Source: Patulibacter medicamentivorans (lineage in GTDB: Bacteria; Actinomycetota; Thermoleophilia; Solirubrobacterales; Solirubrobacteraceae). Taken from it: a stretch of DNA of 64,000 nucleotides. Where the stretch lies: NCBI RefSeq assembly GCF_000240225.1, contig NZ_AGUD01000006.1, positions 36,108 to 100,107 of the forward strand. Reading direction: 5' to 3'. The translations under genes were made by a program, and so were the position numbers. Below the pieces are notes generated by a model. That model was not told where the DNA came from. It ran no database searches and saw nothing but the letters and a program-made list of their open reading frames with translations. Shown here piece after piece: positions 1 through 8,285 of the stretch (the stretch's first letter is position 1; each line of letters starts with the position of its first letter).

Positions 1-732
1 CGAGGCGCGGTCGGAGACCAGGAAGGCGATCAGCTCGGCGACCTCCTCGGGGCGAGCGAAGCGCCCGAGCGGGACGCCTCCCAGCGAATCCAGCAGGCCC
101 TGGAGCGCCTCGGCGGTGCCGATGCCCTGGCCGTGGGCGATCCGCGCCACGAGCGCGTCCGCCGCGGCGGTCTGGATCCCGCCGGGCGCGACCGTGTTGA
201 CGCGGATGCCCTTCGGCGCGAGCTCGGTGGCCAGGCCCTTGCTGTAGACGCTCAGCGCCGCCTTGGCCGCCGCATAGGCGAGGGTGGCGTCGTGGAGCGG
301 CATGCGTCGCTGGATCGACGAGACGTGGACGATCGCGCCGCCGCCCCGCTCGATCATCGCGGGGATCAGGCGCCGGTCCAGGCGCACGGCACCGAGCAGG
401 TTGAGCTGCAGCTCCGCCAGCCACGTCTCGTCGGTGAGCGCGGCGAAGCCCCCCGCCGGGGCGCTCGATCCTCCGACGACGTGGACGACGACGTCGACCG
501 CCTGGTTCCCCTGGAGCCGATCGGCGATCTCGTCCGCCCCCGCGGGCGTCGTGGCGTCCGCCGCGATGAACAGCTCCGGATGCGGGTAGCCGTGGGGCAT
601 CGAGCGGGCGGTCGCGAGCACCGTCGCTCCCGCCGCCCGCAGCCGCTCCACGGTGGCGGCGCCCGTGCCCTTCGTGCCGCCGGTCACCAGGGCGCGACGT
701 CCCCGCAGGAACCGCTCGGAGTCGGTGGTCAT
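1..732 (-). CDS. SDR family NAD(P)-dependent oxidoreductase, 3' end outside the window
   Basis: Classical short-chain dehydrogenase; 244 codons are visible and the C-terminus lies beyond position 1. Seen: the N-terminal cofactor motif TGGTKGTG near residue 18, the catalytic tyrosine-lysine pair in YAAAK with an upstream serine in HVSSIQ, and a late segment GRFARPEEVAELIAFLVSD typical of family C-termini. ATG at 732 is preceded by a purine-rich GAAGGGAC. It diverges from the TetR gene at 823 across 90 nt holding a palindromic operator, so that TetR probably controls it. Substrate cannot be told. Confidence 0.9.
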   Translation of the reverse strand, partial: MTTDSERFLRGRRALVTGGTKGTGAATVERLRAAGATVLATARSMPHGYPHPELFIAADATTPAGADEIADRLQGNQAVDVVVHVVGGSSAPAGGFAALTDETWLAELQLNLLGAVRLDRRLIPAMIERGGGAIVHVSSIQRRMPLHDATLAYAAAKAALSVYSKGLATELAPKGIRVNTVAPGGIQTAAADALVARIAHGQGIGTAEALQGLLDSLGGVPLGRFARPEEVAELIAFLVSDRAS

Positions 733-764
733 CGTTCGTGTCCCTTCATCGATTCGATACAGAA

Positions 765-822
765 GATCCTATAGCGATCGGATAGAGAATGTAGCATCGC
801 TATACGCGCTATCGTCGAAGCC
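765..822. promoter_or_regulatory. Divergent operator/promoter between SDR and TetR genes
   Basis: A perfect 9-bp inverted repeat, TATAGCGAT at 770-778 and ATCGCTATA at 796-804, lies between the divergent genes. A -10-like TATCGT at 810-815 sits 7 nt before the GTG of the TetR gene, and TAGGAT (minus strand, 765-770) is a candidate -10 for the SDR. The arrangement suits an autoregulating TetR repressor. Confidence 0.6.
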
Positions 823-1545
823 GTGGCCAAGAGCGACTCCGACGGCAGCAGCACCCGGGACCGGCTGCTGCTCGCGGCCGCCGATCTGCTGGAGGCCGCG
901 CAGGGCGGCGAGGTCTCGACCCGCGCGATCTGCGAGGCCGCCGGCGTCCAGGCGCCGACGCTGTACCACCACTTCGGCAGCAAGCAGGAGCTGCTCGACG
1001 CGGTCGTCACCCACGGGTTCAAGGCGTTCCTCGCCGAGCGGCCGTCGCCGATCCGGGACGACGGCGACCCGATCGAGGACATCCGCCGCGGTTGGGACCT
1101 GCACGTCCGCTACGGGACCGAGAACCCGGGCTTCTACTCGCGCGTCTACGGTCGAGCCATCCCCGGACGCCCGTGCGGCGTCGTCGCCGAGGTCGAGGCG
1201 ATGATCCTGCACGCGCTGCAACCCGCCGCGCGGCAGGGACGGCTGCGGATCGCGCCCGAGCGGGCCGCGCGACAGATCCTGGCCGCCAGCACCGGCGTGG
1301 TCCTCACGCTGATCAGCCAGCCGGACGCCGACGCCGACCCGACCCTCTCCGAGGCCGTCCGCGACGCGGTCCTCGCGCGGATCAGCACCGACTCCGACGG
1401 CGGCGACCACCCCGCGGAGCCCGGCGCCGCGACCGCCGCGACGGCGATCGCGCTGCGCGCCGCCCTGCATGAGGACGCCGGACCGCTCGGCCCCGCCGAA
1501 GCCGCCCTGCTCGACGAGTGGCTGGACCGACTCAGCCGCGGATGA
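823..1545 (+). CDS. TetR family transcriptional regulator
   Basis: 240-aa TetR repressor. Residues about 10-60 form the DNA-binding domain, with the diagnostic recognition segment AGVQAPTLYHHFGSKQELLD. The C-terminal ligand domain is of the type that contains a WDLHVRYG segment, seen in many actinobacterial TetRs of unknown ligand. GTG at 823 follows a -10-like TATCGT by 7 nt, so the message may be leaderless. It is divergent from an SDR, with a palindrome in the gap, and most likely represses it and itself. Ligand unknown. Confidence 0.9.
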   Translation: MAKSDSDGSSTRDRLLLAAADLLEAAQGGEVSTRAICEAAGVQAPTLYHHFGSKQELLDAVVTHGFKAFLAERPSPIRDDGDPIEDIRRGWDLHVRYGTENPGFYSRVYGRAIPGRPCGVVAEVEAMILHALQPAARQGRLRIAPERAARQILAASTGVVLTLISQPDADADPTLSEAVRDAVLARISTDSDGGDHPAEPGAATAATAIALRAALHEDAGPLGPAEAALLDEWLDRLSRG

Positions 1546-1620
1546 CGGGACGTGGCGCCCGCGCTGGCGGCAGGTTCGAGCGCCACGGCTCGGGCCGTTC
1601 GCGGCCGGGCACCGAGGCGC

Positions 1621-2301
1621 TCACCCGCCCGCGCGGGCGTGGAGCCCGATCGCCAGCGTGGTGAGGTAGTCCGCGAGCGTGGCGGGGAACTCGATCTGGT
1701 GGAGCGCGAGGCGCGGGTCGGCCGCGCAGGCCTCGAGCAGGGCCGCGGGCGGCCGGGCGTGCGGCCACAGCGACGAGGTCATCACCCAGATCGCGACCAG
1801 GTACTTCCAGGCGCCGTCCTCGTCGAGCTCGGGGAGGGCGTCGCGGACCAGCCCGGTGAGGGCCTCTCCGTCGGCGAGGCCGGCGAGCTTGTGGCGGGTG
1901 ATCGCCTCGACGGAGACGTTGCGCTCGAGAACCGTCGACTGCGCGCTGATGAGGTCGCAGAGCGCCGGCCGCTCCGCGAGCGAGGCGGCGATCGCGCCGG
2001 CGAGCTGCTCGGCGCGGCGCGCGAACCCGGCGCGGGGCCGGACCGCGGACGGCAGCTCGGTCGCGAGCTGGGCGAGCCACTCGCGGATCGAGGCCTGGAG
2101 GAGCTCCAGCAGCACGGCCTCGCGCGAGTCGAAGTAGCGCAGGACGTTGGACTTCGCGAGGCCGACGCGGCGGCTGAGCTCGTTGAGCGAGAGCTCCGCG
2201 ACGGGCATCTCCTCGAGCATCGCGGCGGCGGCGGCGAGGATCGCCTGGCTGCGGACGGCGCGCTGCTCGTCGTTGCGGGCGCGTTGGAAGGTGGCGGCCA
2301 T
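1621..2301 (-). CDS. TetR family regulator of the adjacent MFS exporter
   Basis: 226-aa TetR repressor with HTH segment VGLAKSNVLRYFDSREAVLL at about residues 50-70 and a C-terminal domain ending in short hydrophobic helices (YLVAIWVMTSSLWPHARPP). The reading frame is open far upstream, but ATG at 2301 is chosen because a -10-like TAGGAT (minus strand, 2310-2315) precedes it by 8 nt and the TetR box GACCGGTGGTC lies at 2318-2328. The same box recurs at the MFS promoter, tying the repressor to both genes. Gene order MFS then TetR on the minus strand, 68 nt apart. Confidence 0.9.
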   Translation of the reverse strand: MAATFQRARNDEQRAVRSQAILAAAAAMLEEMPVAELSLNELSRRVGLAKSNVLRYFDSREAVLLELLQASIREWLAQLATELPSAVRPRAGFARRAEQLAGAIAASLAERPALCDLISAQSTVLERNVSVEAITRHKLAGLADGEALTGLVRDALPELDEDGAWKYLVAIWVMTSSLWPHARPPAALLEACAADPRLALHQIEFPATLADYLTTLAIGLHARAGG

Positions 2302-2330
2302 CTGCTCAGATCCTAGGGACCGGTGGTCTG
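2302..2330 (-). promoter_or_regulatory. Promoter and operator box of the TetR gene
   Basis: GACCGGTGGTC at 2318-2328 matches the boxes found at 3858-3868, 3891-3902 (reverse orientation) and 3912-3922. TAGGAT on the minus strand at 2310-2315 is a candidate -10. Repressor binding here would give autoregulation. Confidence 0.6.
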
Positions 2331-2333
2331 TTT

Positions 2334-2359
2334 CGGGGCGGGCGAGATCGCCCGCCCCG
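2334..2359. terminator. Hairpin after the MFS gene
   Basis: Perfect 12-bp stem CGGGGCGGGCGA / TCGCCCGCCCCG with a 2-nt GA centre, directly after the MFS stop on the minus strand and before the TetR promoter. There is no U-tract, so this is a candidate GC-type terminator or insulator only. Confidence 0.5.
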
Positions 2360-2369
2360 TCCGTCCCGG

Positions 2370-3833
2370 TCAATGGGCGAACACCGGCTCCCGGTCGGGA
2401 GCGGCGTCGGGCGCCGCGGCCGGCAGCAGCAGCCAGGCCGCGATCGAACCGGCGGCGAAGATCGCCGCGGCCCAGGTGAAGGCGGCCGCGTACCCGTGCA
2501 CGGCGCTCTGCGCGGCGACGTCGGCGACCGTCCGGTGCGACGACGCGTAGCTGCTCGCCGCGCTCGCCGCCAGCGTGCTCAGGAGCGCGGTGCCGATCGA
2601 GCCGCCGATCTGCTGGCCGGTGTTGACCAGTGCCGAGGCGACGCCCGCGTCGGTGCCCTCGACGCCGCGGGTCGCCGTCTCCATCGCGGTCCCGAAGATC
2701 AGGCCGAGCCCGACGCCGAGCACGAGCAGCCCGGGCAGCACCGCCGTGGCGTAGGACGAGTCGACCTCGACGCCGGTGAACAGCAGCATCGCGGCGGCGC
2801 TGAGGACCATGCCGCCGGCGACCAGCGGCCGGGGGCCGACGCGCGGCAGCAGGCGGGTCTGGCCGATCGCGCCGACCGGCATGATCACCGCCATCATCGG
2901 CAGGAACGCCAGGCCGGAGACCAGGGGCGAGAAGCCGAGGGTCTGCTGCAGGTAGTAGGTCAGGAACAGGAAGACGCCGAACATCCCCGCGCCGACGATC
3001 GCGATCGAGAGGAACCCGCCCGCCCGCGGCCCGTCGGCGATCACGCGCAGCGGCAGCAGCGGATGCTCGACGCGCCGCTCGACGGCGACGAACGCGCCGA
3101 TCAGGGCGACGCCGGCGGCGAGGCCCGCGATCGTCAGGGCCGAGCCCCAGCCGTGGGACTCGGCGTTGGAGAACCCGTAGACCAGGGCGAACAGGCCGGA
3201 CGAGGCGGTGAGCGTGCCGGGCAGGTCGATCGGTGCGCGGTCGCCGGCGGTCGCGTCGCGGCTGAGCAGCCGCAGCGCCGCGACGGCCGTCGGCACGGCG
3301 AGGGCCAGGTTGACGAACATCGTCCAGCGCCAGTCCAGCAGCTCGGTCAGCGCGCCGCCGAGGATTAGGCCCAGTGCGGCGCCGGAGGCGCCGATCACGC
3401 CGAAGACCGAGAACGCGCGGTTGCGCTCCTCGGCGACGGTGAAGGTCGTGGTGAGCAGGCTCAGCGCCGCGGGCGCGAGCAGCGCGGCGAACGCGCCCTG
3501 GAGCGCGCGGGCGCCGACGAGGACGCCGAGGCTGTCGGCGAAGCCGCCGAGCGCGGACGCAGCGGCGAACCCGGCCAGCCCGGTGACGAACACGCGCTTG
3601 CGGCCGAAGACGTCGCCGAGCCGGCCGCCGAGCAGCAGCAGGCTGCCGAACGACAGCGCGTAGGCGGTGATGATCCACTGGCGCGACTCGTCGGAGAAGC
3701 CGAGGTCGGCCTGGGCGGACGGCAGGGCGATGTTCACGATCGTCGCGTCGAGCACGACCATCAGTTGCGCGATCCCGATGATCGCCAGGATCCACCAGCG
3801 ACGTCCGCTGGCCTCCGTGGGTGTCGTGGGCAT
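2370..3833 (-). CDS. MFS transporter, DHA2 (EmrB/QacA) 14-TM drug:proton antiporter
   Basis: 487-aa inner-membrane exporter. Seen: TM1 with the DHA2 motif ATIVNIALPSAQADLG, the loop 2-3 motif A as LGGRLGDVFGRKRVFV, and regularly spaced hydrophobic segments consistent with 14 helices ending near residue 470. ATG at 3833 has a purine-rich GAGAGGAC upstream. Expression is probably repressed by the TetR at 1621-2301, whose box occurs three times upstream of this gene. Likely exports toxic or aromatic compounds; substrate unknown. Confidence 0.93.
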   Translation of the reverse strand: MPTTPTEASGRRWWILAIIGIAQLMVVLDATIVNIALPSAQADLGFSDESRQWIITAYALSFGSLLLLGGRLGDVFGRKRVFVTGLAGFAAASALGGFADSLGVLVGARALQGAFAALLAPAALSLLTTTFTVAEERNRAFSVFGVIGASGAALGLILGGALTELLDWRWTMFVNLALAVPTAVAALRLLSRDATAGDRAPIDLPGTLTASSGLFALVYGFSNAESHGWGSALTIAGLAAGVALIGAFVAVERRVEHPLLPLRVIADGPRAGGFLSIAIVGAGMFGVFLFLTYYLQQTLGFSPLVSGLAFLPMMAVIMPVGAIGQTRLLPRVGPRPLVAGGMVLSAAAMLLFTGVEVDSSYATAVLPGLLVLGVGLGLIFGTAMETATRGVEGTDAGVASALVNTGQQIGGSIGTALLSTLAASAASSYASSHRTVADVAAQSAVHGYAAAFTWAAAIFAAGSIAAWLLLPAAAPDAAPDREPVFAH

Positions 3834-3855
3834 GGGCCCGTCCTCTCGTGATTTG

Positions 3856-3922
3856 CAGACCGGCGGTCTGTTGTGTCACCAGTACAGCGAACCACCGGTC
3901 TCTTGTCAAGAGACCGGTGGTC
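3856..3922. promoter_or_regulatory. Triple TetR operator upstream of the MFS exporter
   Basis: A first palindrome CAGACC-GGC-GGTCTG lies at 3856-3870. A second, much longer palindrome has 15-bp perfect arms at 3891-3905 and 3907-3921 around a single T, made of two head-to-head copies of the GACCGGTGGT word. All copies match the box at the TetR gene's own promoter, so this is the main operator of the efflux gene. Confidence 0.75.
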
Positions 3923-4104
3923 GATTATTTGGCGGCGCGAGCGGGCCGAGCCTCGTGGAACGTCGTCTTGCCGAAACCTGCGAACCGCGGCGATCGGGTT
4001 CGTCGATCGCGACGACATCCGGCGGCGGGGCCGTCGTTACGTTCGCGGCGGGTGGGTCGCCGAGGGCTGCTCCACCCGCGGATCCCCTGCAACGGAAGGA
4101 ACCC

Positions 4105-4863
4105 ATGACGGAACTGCACGGCCGTCGCGCGCTGGTCACCGGCGGCGCGAGCGGCATCGGCCGGGCCATCGCCGAGTCGCTCGTCGCGGCCGGGGCCCAG
4201 GTGGTCATCAGCGACATCGACCGGGAGGCGGGCTCGGCGACGGCGAGCGAGATCGGCGACGCCGTCCGCTTCGTGGCCTGCGACGTCACCGACGGCGAGC
4301 AGGTCGCGGCGGCGGTCTCGTTCACGACCGGCGAGCTCGGCGGCCTCGACATCCTCGTCAACAACGCGGGCGTGGAGATCCTCAAGCCGCTGCTGGAGCA
4401 GACCGACGAGGAGTTCCGGCGGCTGATGGACATCAACGTGACCGGGGTCTTCCTGGGCATGAAGCACGCGCTGCCGGCGCTGACCGAGAGCCGCGGGGTG
4501 ATCGTGAACATGGCGTCGGTGGCCGGGATCAACGGCTGTCCGCTGCTCGGCTCGTACTGCGCGTCGAAGGCCGGCGTGATCCAGCTGACGCGGGTCGCCG
4601 CGCTCGAGCTGCGCGACGCCGGGATCCGGGTCAACGCGGTCTGCCCCGCCTTCGTCGACACGCCGATGGTCGACCGCGCCGGCCCGATCGTCGAGAGCGC
4701 GCTCGGGACGCCGTTCTCCGGGATCGTCGAGCAGGTCCAGGGCCGGCTCGGCACCACCGCCGAGGTCGCCGAGGTGGTCCGGTTCCTCGCCTCCGACCGG
4801 GCGTCCTGGACCACCGGCTCGCACTACGTCGTCGACGGCGGCATGACCGCCAACCTGCTCTAG
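4105..4863 (+). CDS. SDR family oxidoreductase (FabG-like)
   Basis: 252-aa classical SDR. Seen: TGGASGIG at residues 13-20, NNAGV near residue 90, catalytic serine in NMASVAG, YCASK as the Tyr-Lys pair near residue 152, and the C-terminal ending HYVVDGGMTANLL common to FabG-like dehydrogenases. ATG at 4105 has a good Shine-Dalgarno sequence (GGAAGGA, 4093-4099). It stands alone between the MFS operator region and a convergent PucR gene. Substrate unknown. Confidence 0.92.
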   Translation: MTELHGRRALVTGGASGIGRAIAESLVAAGAQVVISDIDREAGSATASEIGDAVRFVACDVTDGEQVAAAVSFTTGELGGLDILVNNAGVEILKPLLEQTDEEFRRLMDINVTGVFLGMKHALPALTESRGVIVNMASVAGINGCPLLGSYCASKAGVIQLTRVAALELRDAGIRVNAVCPAFVDTPMVDRAGPIVESALGTPFSGIVEQVQGRLGTTAEVAEVVRFLASDRASWTTGSHYVVDGGMTANLL

Positions 4864-4893
4864 GACCGCCGTGGGGCCGGCGGCCCGGCGCGG

Positions 4894-6582
4894 TCACGCC
4901 GGGTCGCCGGCCCCGATCGCGTCCATCAGGTCGAGGATCTTGAACGCGAGCGCCAGGCGGAACGCCAGCTCGGGGTCGCTCGGATGCGCGCCCAGCACGC
5001 GCTCGACCTGCTTGAGCCGGTAGCGCATCGTGTTGACGGCGATGAAGCAGCGCTCGCTCGCCCGGGCGTAGTTGCCGCCGCACTCGACGAACGCGCGCGT
5101 CGTCTCGACCAGCGGCGTGCGACTGCGCCGGTCGTGCTCGATCAGCGGGTCCAGCGGCTCGCGCGCGACCGCCGCCGCGTGGCGGACGCTCTTGGCGTCG
5201 AGCAGGAAGCGCAGCGATCCCAGGCGGTCGTAGTGGATGACGGCCTCGGCGTCGGCCACGTTGGTCGCCAGCCGCAGGCACCCGACCGCCCCGCGGCAGC
5301 TCGCGGCGAGGTCGGCGTCGGCCGGGCCGATCCCGACGCGCAGCGGCCCGACCGGCTTGCGCGCCGACTCCTGGATCGCCTCGGCGATCTGCGACGCGTG
5401 CCGCTCGAGCGCCGGCGGCAGCGCCAGCAGCACCTCCTGCCCGCGCTTGACGGCCAGCGCCTGGCCCCCGCTCCCCGGGGAGCGCTTGGCGATCGCGCCG
5501 CGCGCGATGTCGAGCAGCGCCCCCGACGACGTGCCGCTTGCCTGGGCCGGCGCGATCGCGAGCATCCGGTGCGGCGCGTCGACGTCGACGTTCAGGCGGG
5601 CCGCCCGTCGCGCCAGGCTCTCGGGGATCGCCCCCGGCGTCTCGAGCAGCTCCTCGAGCAGCTCGCCGCTCATCCGCCAGCCGACCTCGATCGCGGCCTG
5701 CTGCTTGAGCAGCTCGAGGGCCAGCAGCGTCGTGCCCAGCTCCACCGCCTTCGCCTGCAGCGGGGTCAGCGCGGTCACCCCGTGGATCAGGATCGTCCCG
5801 AGCCGCCCGCCGCCGCCGGCGATCGGGAACGTCACGCGCGGCCCGTCCGCCGACTCGCGGGGATCGGCTCCGGTGCGGTGGAGGTAGGGCTCGCAGATCT
5901 CCTGCTCGACCGTCAGCGGGCAGCCGACGAGCTCCGTCAGCAGCTCCGCCAGGCCGAGCAGGCCGGCCTCGTCCAGGCTCGCCTCCATCAGCCGGCGGTG
6001 GACGCTGAACGACTGCTCCAGCAGTTCGTTCTGGGTCGTGATGCGGCGGTAGAGCCGGCGACTCTCGATCGCCACCGACGCCTGCGTCGCGAGCGCGCCG
6101 AGCAGCCACGCGTCCTCGGTCGTGAAGCGCGCCGGCCGGCGGTCGGCGACGTAGAGGGTGCCGACGAGCTGGCCGTCGCGGAGCATCGGGGCGCAGACCA
6201 TCGCCGCGGCGCCCTCCGCCAGCATCGTGTCGCGGACCTGGGCCGTGGTCTCGTGGGCGAACGACGCGTAGTCGTCGACGATCAGCGGCTGCTGGCGCGC
6301 GATCGCCGTGCCGCCGACGCCGAGCCCGATCGGCAGCTCGGCCTGCAGGAACGCCTGGCTGCGAAAGCCGCGGATCACGACCGGCCGCAGCACGCCGCGC
6401 TCGGCGAGCACGAGCCACGCCAGGTCCGCCTCGAGCAGCGACTGGGCCTGCTCGACGATCAGGTCGAGGGCGGCGTCGACGTCGCCGGACGCGCCGTGCA
6501 GGCGGTTGCCGATCCGCACCAGCGCCGCGTAGGCGTCCGTCCGGTCGACCGGACGGACCGTGTCGTCGCGGACGGTCCCCAT
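4894..6582 (-). CDS. PucR-type regulator with N-terminal GAF domain
   Basis: 562-aa cytoplasmic regulator. A GAF-type sensor covers roughly residues 25-190 (GVGGTAIARQQPLIVDDYA; LVGTLYVADRR), a middle GGDEF-like/CdaR region follows, and the C-terminal PucR helix-turn-helix holds RCFIAVNTMRYRLKQVE. The frame stays open to 6672; ATG at 6582 is preferred because the extra N-terminal residues are basic and poorly conserved in style. It diverges from the ligase/carboxylase operon at 6717 and is the best candidate for its activator, presumably sensing the ketone or a CoA intermediate in the GAF pocket. Confidence 0.85.
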   Translation of the reverse strand: MGTVRDDTVRPVDRTDAYAALVRIGNRLHGASGDVDAALDLIVEQAQSLLEADLAWLVLAERGVLRPVVIRGFRSQAFLQAELPIGLGVGGTAIARQQPLIVDDYASFAHETTAQVRDTMLAEGAAAMVCAPMLRDGQLVGTLYVADRRPARFTTEDAWLLGALATQASVAIESRRLYRRITTQNELLEQSFSVHRRLMEASLDEAGLLGLAELLTELVGCPLTVEQEICEPYLHRTGADPRESADGPRVTFPIAGGGGRLGTILIHGVTALTPLQAKAVELGTTLLALELLKQQAAIEVGWRMSGELLEELLETPGAIPESLARRAARLNVDVDAPHRMLAIAPAQASGTSSGALLDIARGAIAKRSPGSGGQALAVKRGQEVLLALPPALERHASQIAEAIQESARKPVGPLRVGIGPADADLAASCRGAVGCLRLATNVADAEAVIHYDRLGSLRFLLDAKSVRHAAAVAREPLDPLIEHDRRSRTPLVETTRAFVECGGNYARASERCFIAVNTMRYRLKQVERVLGAHPSDPELAFRLALAFKILDLMDAIGAGDPA

Positions 6583-6716
6583 CGCCCAGTCGTACCAGCC
6601 GCGCTGCGCCGTGGCCAGCTTTCGCGCTGATCGGCGACTGCGGCGGCCGATCTTCGTCGGATTGGGCAACACCGGCCGAGAAGGCCCCGGATAGCGTCGT
6701 CCCAGGTCAACCCTCC
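6583..6716. promoter_or_regulatory. Divergent promoter region of the PucR gene and the carboxylase operon
   Basis: 134 nt between divergent starts. A plus-strand -10-like TAGCGT lies at 6692-6697, about 20 nt before the ATG at 6717, with no convincing -35 at 17 nt, which fits an activator-dependent promoter. No strong Shine-Dalgarno sequence precedes the ligase start. Confidence 0.4.
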
Positions 6717-8273
6717 ATGCGAGTCATCGACTATTTCGACAAGGGCGTCGCCCTCGACCCGGACCGCGAGCTGGTGGTCAGCGATGGCGCGTCGGTGCGC
6801 TTCGGCGAGGCGCGCGACCGCTCGCTCGCCCTGGCCGCGGCGCTTCACGCGTCGGGCTTCGCGCTCGGCGATCCGGTCGCCGTCCTGGCCCCCAACGAGG
6901 CGTCCGGGTTCGTCGCGATGCTCGGCCTGTGGCGGGCGGGCGGTTCCTGGGTGCCGCTCAACCACCTCAACGCGCCGCAGGCGAACGTCGACTTCCTCAA
7001 CGACGTCGGCTGCCGCTGGCTGCTGGTCCACGAGCGGTTCGCCGGGCTCGCCGCGCAGGTCCGCGCCGCGGTGCCGTCGCTCGAGCACGTCGTCAGCCTC
7101 GGCGACGCGTTCCCGGGAGCCGTCGCGTGGAGCGACTTCCTCGCCCGCGGCGCGGGCCACGAGGTCCCCGACTGGTCCGATCCGTTCGGCGCGCCGGAGG
7201 CTCGCTGCGCGCTCTGGCCGACCGGCGGCACCACCGGCCGCTCGAAGGCGGTCGTCTGGACCAACCGCGTCTGGTCGGCGCTGAACGACCTGGCGACCCG
7301 CCACTGGCCCGCGGTCGAGCGGCCGGTCAACCTGATGGTCGCGCCGATCACGCACGCGGCCGGGGTGATGGGCGTCCTGCTGGCGTCGGTCGGCGCGACG
7401 GTCGTGATCCGGCCGGGCTTCGACGCCGACGACGTGCTCGACCAGATCGAGCGCCGCCGGGTCACCCACATGTTCCTGCCGCCGACCGCGTACTACGCGC
7501 TGCTGACGGCGCAGCAGGAGCGTCCGCGCGACGTGTCGAGCCTGGCGATGCTGCTGATCGCGGCGGCGCCGGTCTCGCCCGACAAGCTCCGGCAGGGCGT
7601 CGAGGTCTTCGGCCCCTGCGTGGCGCAGTGCTGGGGCCAGGGCGAGGCGCCGTTCCTGATGACCTACCTCTCGCCGGAGGAGCTGGCCGCGGCCGCCGCC
7701 AGCGGCGATCGCGCGCGCCTGGCCAGCTGTGGCCGGCCGACGTTCTCCTGCCAGGTCGCGACGATGGACGACGCGGGCGCGCTGCTTGCGCCCGGCGAGG
7801 TCGGCGAGCTGGTCGTCCGCGGCCAGCTGGTCACGCCCGGCTACCTCGGGCGACCCGACGCGACCGCCGAGGTCCGCGAGCGCGGCTGGCACCACACCGG
7901 CGACGTCGGGCGGATCGACGAGCACGGCTACGTCTCGATCCTCGACCGCAAGAAGGACATGGTCATCAGCGGCGGGTTCAACGTCTACCCGGCCGAGGTC
8001 GAGGCGGCGATCCTGACCCTGCCCGGCGTCCGCGAGTGCGCGGTGATCGGCGTCCCGCACGACCACTGGGGCGAGGTCGTCACCGCGATCGTCGTCGCCG
8101 CCGACGAGGACGCGGACCGGATCGTCGCGCACGCCAAGGCGGCGCTCGGTCCCGTCAAGGCCCCGAAGCTCGTGCGGTTCGTCGACGAGCTGCCGCGGAC
8201 GCCGGTGGGCAAGACCGACAAGAAGGCGCTCCGCGCCGAGTACTGGCAGGGCCTCGAGCGGGCCGTCAACTAG
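6717..8273 (+). CDS. AMP-dependent acyl-CoA synthetase/ligase (benzoylacetate-CoA ligase-like by context)
   Basis: 518-aa ANL-superfamily ligase: carboxylate + ATP + CoA -> acyl-CoA + AMP + PPi. Seen: the P-loop WPTGGTTGRSKAVVW near residue 163, GWHHTGDVGRIDEHGYVSI with the hinge aspartate-lysine in LDRKKDMVISGGFNVYP, and the C-terminal catalytic lysine in RTPVGKTDKKALR. It is the first gene of the carboxylase operon, 12 nt before the HyuA-type subunit. In the acetophenone pathway a CoA ligase activates the beta-keto acid made by the carboxylase; that role is inferred here. It could instead activate the starting substrate. Confidence 0.88.
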   Translation: MRVIDYFDKGVALDPDRELVVSDGASVRFGEARDRSLALAAALHASGFALGDPVAVLAPNEASGFVAMLGLWRAGGSWVPLNHLNAPQANVDFLNDVGCRWLLVHERFAGLAAQVRAAVPSLEHVVSLGDAFPGAVAWSDFLARGAGHEVPDWSDPFGAPEARCALWPTGGTTGRSKAVVWTNRVWSALNDLATRHWPAVERPVNLMVAPITHAAGVMGVLLASVGATVVIRPGFDADDVLDQIERRRVTHMFLPPTAYYALLTAQQERPRDVSSLAMLLIAAAPVSPDKLRQGVEVFGPCVAQCWGQGEAPFLMTYLSPEELAAAAASGDRARLASCGRPTFSCQVATMDDAGALLAPGEVGELVVRGQLVTPGYLGRPDATAEVRERGWHHTGDVGRIDEHGYVSILDRKKDMVISGGFNVYPAEVEAAILTLPGVRECAVIGVPHDHWGEVVTAIVVAADEDADRIVAHAKAALGPVKAPKLVRFVDELPRTPVGKTDKKALRAEYWQGLERAVN

Positions 8274-8285
8274 AGGAGCCACACC

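Noticed and set aside
1621..3909. A 762-codon open frame spanning the TetR and MFS genes on the minus strand
   Set aside because: Only its last 226 codons read as a protein (the TetR); the upstream part is Arg/Pro-rich out-of-frame translation of the MFS gene, and the MFS frame itself is clear.
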